This document shows positions 32,946 to 35,345 of a stretch of DNA of 35,345 bases, one piece after another. Source of the stretch: Silvibacterium sp. Its GTDB lineage: Bacteria > Acidobacteriota > Terriglobia > Terriglobales > Acidobacteriaceae. The notes beneath the pieces are model-generated. The model was given only the letters and a program-made list of their open reading frames with translations, had not been told where the DNA came from and searched no databases. The first letter of the stretch is position 1. Each line of letters starts with the position of its first letter. The translations under genes and the position numbers were made by a program. The DNA is taken from assembly GCA_019234945.1 (NCBI GenBank), contig JAFAKX010000099.1, forward strand, positions 1 to 35,345. Reading direction: 5' to 3'.

Positions 32946-33516
32946 CCCGGGTTTCCAGGGTGTAACTCTAGCTCTGTTCCAAAATTGAAGCGGCGAGGGT
33001 GAGGTATGACTCACCCGAGTCCGGCCCGATGCCGGCCCTTATTGGCGACTAGCTCGAAATTGCGAAGTTGCCGTATCACGGGAACACGGAAGTTATTTCC
33101 CGGCGAAGAATTTATTCACCGCATTTGGATCAATACTGATTGCGCGGGTGCGGTCTCACGTGTTCGTTACGAGCCTTTGTCAGCATTCTTCGAGACAAGC
33201 CTGTTTCGCCGCATAAGAAATGGCCGTGGAATTCCCTCCAATTGGGTCTTACTTCTCTTTCCCAATAATCTCGCTTGGCATCGGGATATACGGTATAGAC
33301 GCTTTCTGCCTGAATGAATCAAACCCGCATCGACTTCTTCCAGCTTGTTCGATTCTTTGCCGATAAAAGTGATCTCGCCGATTCGAACGTGTCGTCTGAA
33401 CACTCACGCTGGGCTCCTTGGCCGGTTCGCACGTCTTGCAATATTCGCAAATCGCCCGCGAGAGCCCCTACCCCATCCAAAGCCTGACAACTGCACCCAA
33501 CTCCCGTACACTTATG
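32946..33516. other. Long intergenic region without a recognised gene
   Basis: About 570 bp upstream of both flanking genes hold no product that I recognise. Frames such as 33167-33403 (minus) and 33006-33317 (plus) are open, but their translations have no family signature and no convincing ribosome-binding site. Local structures are short: GGTGAG/CTCACC near 33000-33016 and CCGGC/GCCGG just after. The base composition appears less GC-rich than the neighbouring genes, so this may be decayed or imported DNA. Confidence 0.5.
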
Positions 33517-33625
33517 GCATTTTCGGAATCACTGTGTCCCGTCGAAAGTGTGCCAGGTCGCCGCTCCCTGATGGTCGCGTCGACTTTTGAGCAATGGTTT
33601 CGGGATACACCAATTCCGAAAATGC
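33517..33625. repeat. Palindromic dispersed element, copy C
   Basis: This is the most regular of three related elements. Its 25-bp ends (33517-33541 and 33601-33625) are inverted repeats identical at 21 of 25 positions, starting GCATTTTCGGAAT. The centre holds the shared 22-bp core at 33555-33576, identical to 10033-10054 in copy A. It ends 34 bp before the ATG of the sodium:solute symporter gene. No transposase is encoded. Confidence 0.85.
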
Positions 33626-33659
33626 TGTACCGCTTGATCCCATCAACACAGGAAGACGA

Positions 33660-35099
33660 ATGTCACCACTCTACGCCGTAGTTCTCGGCGCAATTGTCCT
33701 CACGCTCATGAGCGTATCGCTCGCCCGGCTTCGCAAGGTGAAGACGAAGGCAGACTATCTCGTCGCGGGCCGTTCCCTCTCTGCCTTCGTGCTCGTCTTT
33801 ACCCTGCTTTCGTCGTGGATCGGCTCAGGCTCACTGCTCGGCGGAGCCGAGAACGCCTATAAGCATGGCTTTGTCGCGCTGTGGCAGGGCGGCGGCGGAT
33901 GGGCCGGGTTGCTGCTCATCTACTTCATTGCTCCCCGCGCACGCAGGTTCGCCCAGTTCACCATTCCCGACCTGCTTGAGGCCCGATACAACCAGACCGC
34001 ACGCGTGCTGGGAGTGATCGCGGTTCTGTTTGCCTACACCGCAATTACCAGCTACCAGCTTATCGGCGGCGGAGATATCCTCCACCTGATCTTTCCAGAC
34101 GTCATCAGCGCGACCTTCGGCAAGTACATCATCGCGACCTTCGTGATCGTGTTCACGGCAATCGCCGGCATGTCATCTGTTGCGTACATGGACGTAGTCA
34201 TCGGCCTGCTCGCCACCTGCACCATGCTGATTGCGTTCCCGGTTTTGACACACGCAGCCGGCGGTTGGAGCGCCGTGCATCACGCGCTCCCGGCAAGCCA
34301 CTTTCAAGCCCTCGGCGACCTTTCGCTTATCCAGGCCCTGGAGCTGAGCGTACCCACGTGCTTGCTGATGCTCGGCAATCAGTCGATGTATCAGAAGTTT
34401 TTTTCCGCCAAATCAGAGAAAGACGCGCGCGTCGCCGTCGTCGGATGGATCATCGGCACTGTGATTCTCGAAACCATCATCGTCGCGCTTGCCATCGTGG
34501 GCTCGGCGCGATTCCCGTCCGGCGAAGTCTCCCAGCATCCCCGCGAAATCCTGGCTTACTCCGCCCTTCACGGCCTGCCAGCGTGGCTGGGCGCCCTGCT
34601 CATGGGGGCCATCTTCGCGAAGATTATCTCGACCGCGAACAACTACCTGTTTTCCCCCGCGACGAATCTCGTCAACGACGTCTTCGTGCGCTACATCTCG
34701 CCGGACGCATCGCACAAGCGCGTGCTCATCGTGTCGCGACTCATGGTCGTCCTGCTCGGCATCTGGGCGCTCTACCAGGCGTTGGGTACCGAATCCGTCC
34801 TGAAGAAAACCCTTTACGCCTACACCATCTACGCTTCAGCACTAACCCCCGCTATCCTCGCAGCCTTCTATTCCCGCCGCGCCAACGCGGCCGGAGCCGT
34901 CAGCGCCATCGCCGCCGGAACATTTGTCACCGTCTTCTGGGATTCAGCCTTCATCCACAACCATCTGCCAGCCGTAATCGCCCAGCGCGACGCGATCTTC
35001 CCCGCTTTGCTCGCAGCGGTGCTCTGCCTGATCCTCGTCAGCGCGCTGACTAAACCACCTAAGCCCGAGACCGTTGCACGTTTCCATGAACTCTCATGA
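33660..35099 (+). CDS. Sodium:solute symporter family transporter
   Basis: The 479-residue product is a multi-pass membrane protein of the SSS family, which imports sugars, amino acids, urea or other solutes with sodium. Typical features are the first helix (MSPLYAVVLGAIVLTLMSVSLA), KVKTKADYLVAGRSLSAFVLVFTLLSSWIGSGSLLGGAENAYKHG, RFAQFTIPDLLEARYN and the late stretch MGAIFAKIISTANNYLFSPATNLVNDVFVRY. The substrate cannot be told from the sequence. ATG at 33660 is chosen because AGGAAG lies just upstream; an earlier ATG at 33594 falls inside the palindromic element. The gene converges with an OPT gene six bases beyond its stop. Confidence 0.92.
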   Translation: MSPLYAVVLGAIVLTLMSVSLARLRKVKTKADYLVAGRSLSAFVLVFTLLSSWIGSGSLLGGAENAYKHGFVALWQGGGGWAGLLLIYFIAPRARRFAQFTIPDLLEARYNQTARVLGVIAVLFAYTAITSYQLIGGGDILHLIFPDVISATFGKYIIATFVIVFTAIAGMSSVAYMDVVIGLLATCTMLIAFPVLTHAAGGWSAVHHALPASHFQALGDLSLIQALELSVPTCLLMLGNQSMYQKFFSAKSEKDARVAVVGWIIGTVILETIIVALAIVGSARFPSGEVSQHPREILAYSALHGLPAWLGALLMGAIFAKIISTANNYLFSPATNLVNDVFVRYISPDASHKRVLIVSRLMVVLLGIWALYQALGTESVLKKTLYAYTIYASALTPAILAAFYSRRANAAGAVSAIAAGTFVTVFWDSAFIHNHLPAVIAQRDAIFPALLAAVLCLILVSALTKPPKPETVARFHELS

Positions 35100-35105
35100 G
35101 CGGCT

Positions 35106-35345
35106 TCATTTCCCGTTTAGCGGCTTGCGCGCAAAGTGATAAAGCGAGAAGGCCAGCGCCGCAAACATCACCACCGAGAGAGGCTGGCGATAGAGAAGCT
35201 GATAAAGGCTAGAACTCGGCGCAAACCATACTCGCATCTCGTTTCCCGTCGCCGCTTCGTACAGCTTTCGGGCAACTCCGAGGAGTCCCATGATCCCGCC
35301 CGCTGCAATCAGTCCGCTCGCGTAGAGCGAGCCCGGAGAAACTTC
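35106..35345 (-). CDS. OPT family oligopeptide transporter, C-terminal part
   Basis: The frame is open from the right edge to a stop at 35106-35108, giving the last 79 residues. The start EVSPGSLYASGLIAAGGIMGLLGVARKLYEAA resembles the late SPGSLYASGLIAAGGI segment of OPT family transporters. One more hydrophobic helix (PLSVVMFAALAFSLYHFA) precedes the end. The gene runs toward the symporter gene and ends six bases from it. The rest lies outside the window. Confidence 0.7.
   Translation of the reverse strand, partial: EVSPGSLYASGLIAAGGIMGLLGVARKLYEAATGNEMRVWFAPSSSLYQLLYRQPLSVVMFAALAFSLYHFARKPLNGK

Noticed and set aside
33167-33403. Open frame of 78 codons on the minus strand in the long gap
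   Set aside because: No recognisable domain and no convincing ribosome-binding site; kept only as part of the unexplained region.
33594-33659. Earlier ATG for the symporter
   Set aside because: It falls inside dispersed element copy C, and the later ATG at 33660 has a good ribosome-binding site and begins the first membrane helix.

Overview
The window looks like chromosomal DNA of a high-GC member of the Acidobacteriota, most likely class Terriglobia. The grounds are indirect: a very large exported protein joining BNR repeats to choice-of-anchor-D Ig-like repeats, a propeller/Y_Y_Y sensor kinase, a DUF6496 protein, frequent GTG and TTG starts, and short palindromic dispersed repeats. No rRNA, tRNA, CRISPR array, transposase or phage gene was seen.

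Layout. Positions 1-1394 hold the 3' part of an unrecognised protein, followed by a gap rich in hairpins. Positions 1842-5283 (minus) are a compact rmlBACD operon for dTDP-L-rhamnose. Positions 5382-9983 (minus) encode a 1533-residue exported BNR/Ig-like protein. Positions 9996-11428 are a decayed stretch: a palindromic repeat, a SnoaL-like C-terminal remnant, an intact DUF6496 gene and an MFS-transporter C-terminal remnant. An unrecognised exported protein and a Mn-type superoxide dismutase follow on the minus strand (11429-12987).

Positions 13390-23675 (plus) form a carbohydrate block: a Tat-exported glucoamylase-fold protein of GH144 type, a GH15 glucoamylase, transketolase, a HAD phosphatase, glucose-6-phosphate dehydrogenase, 6-phosphogluconolactonase and glucokinase. 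Read together, glucans are cut to glucose, phosphorylated and sent into the oxidative pentose phosphate route; gnd and tal are not in the window. CopC and CopD follow, then an exported M1 aminopeptidase ending in a clear terminator, then the YggS-DUF167 pair. A minus-strand propeller histidine kinase (29798-32884) has a perfect TGTGA-N6-TCACA palindrome upstream. The window ends with a sodium:solute symporter gene and the 3' end of an OPT-family transporter gene, which converge.

The most unusual structure is a family of three related elements of about 110-146 bp with terminal inverted repeats (9996-10141, 25823-25933, 33517-33625). Each lies 12-41 bp upstream of the start codon of a gene for an exported or membrane protein, so they may be MITE-like elements that carry regulatory signals. 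I found no obvious complete new defence or biosynthetic system.
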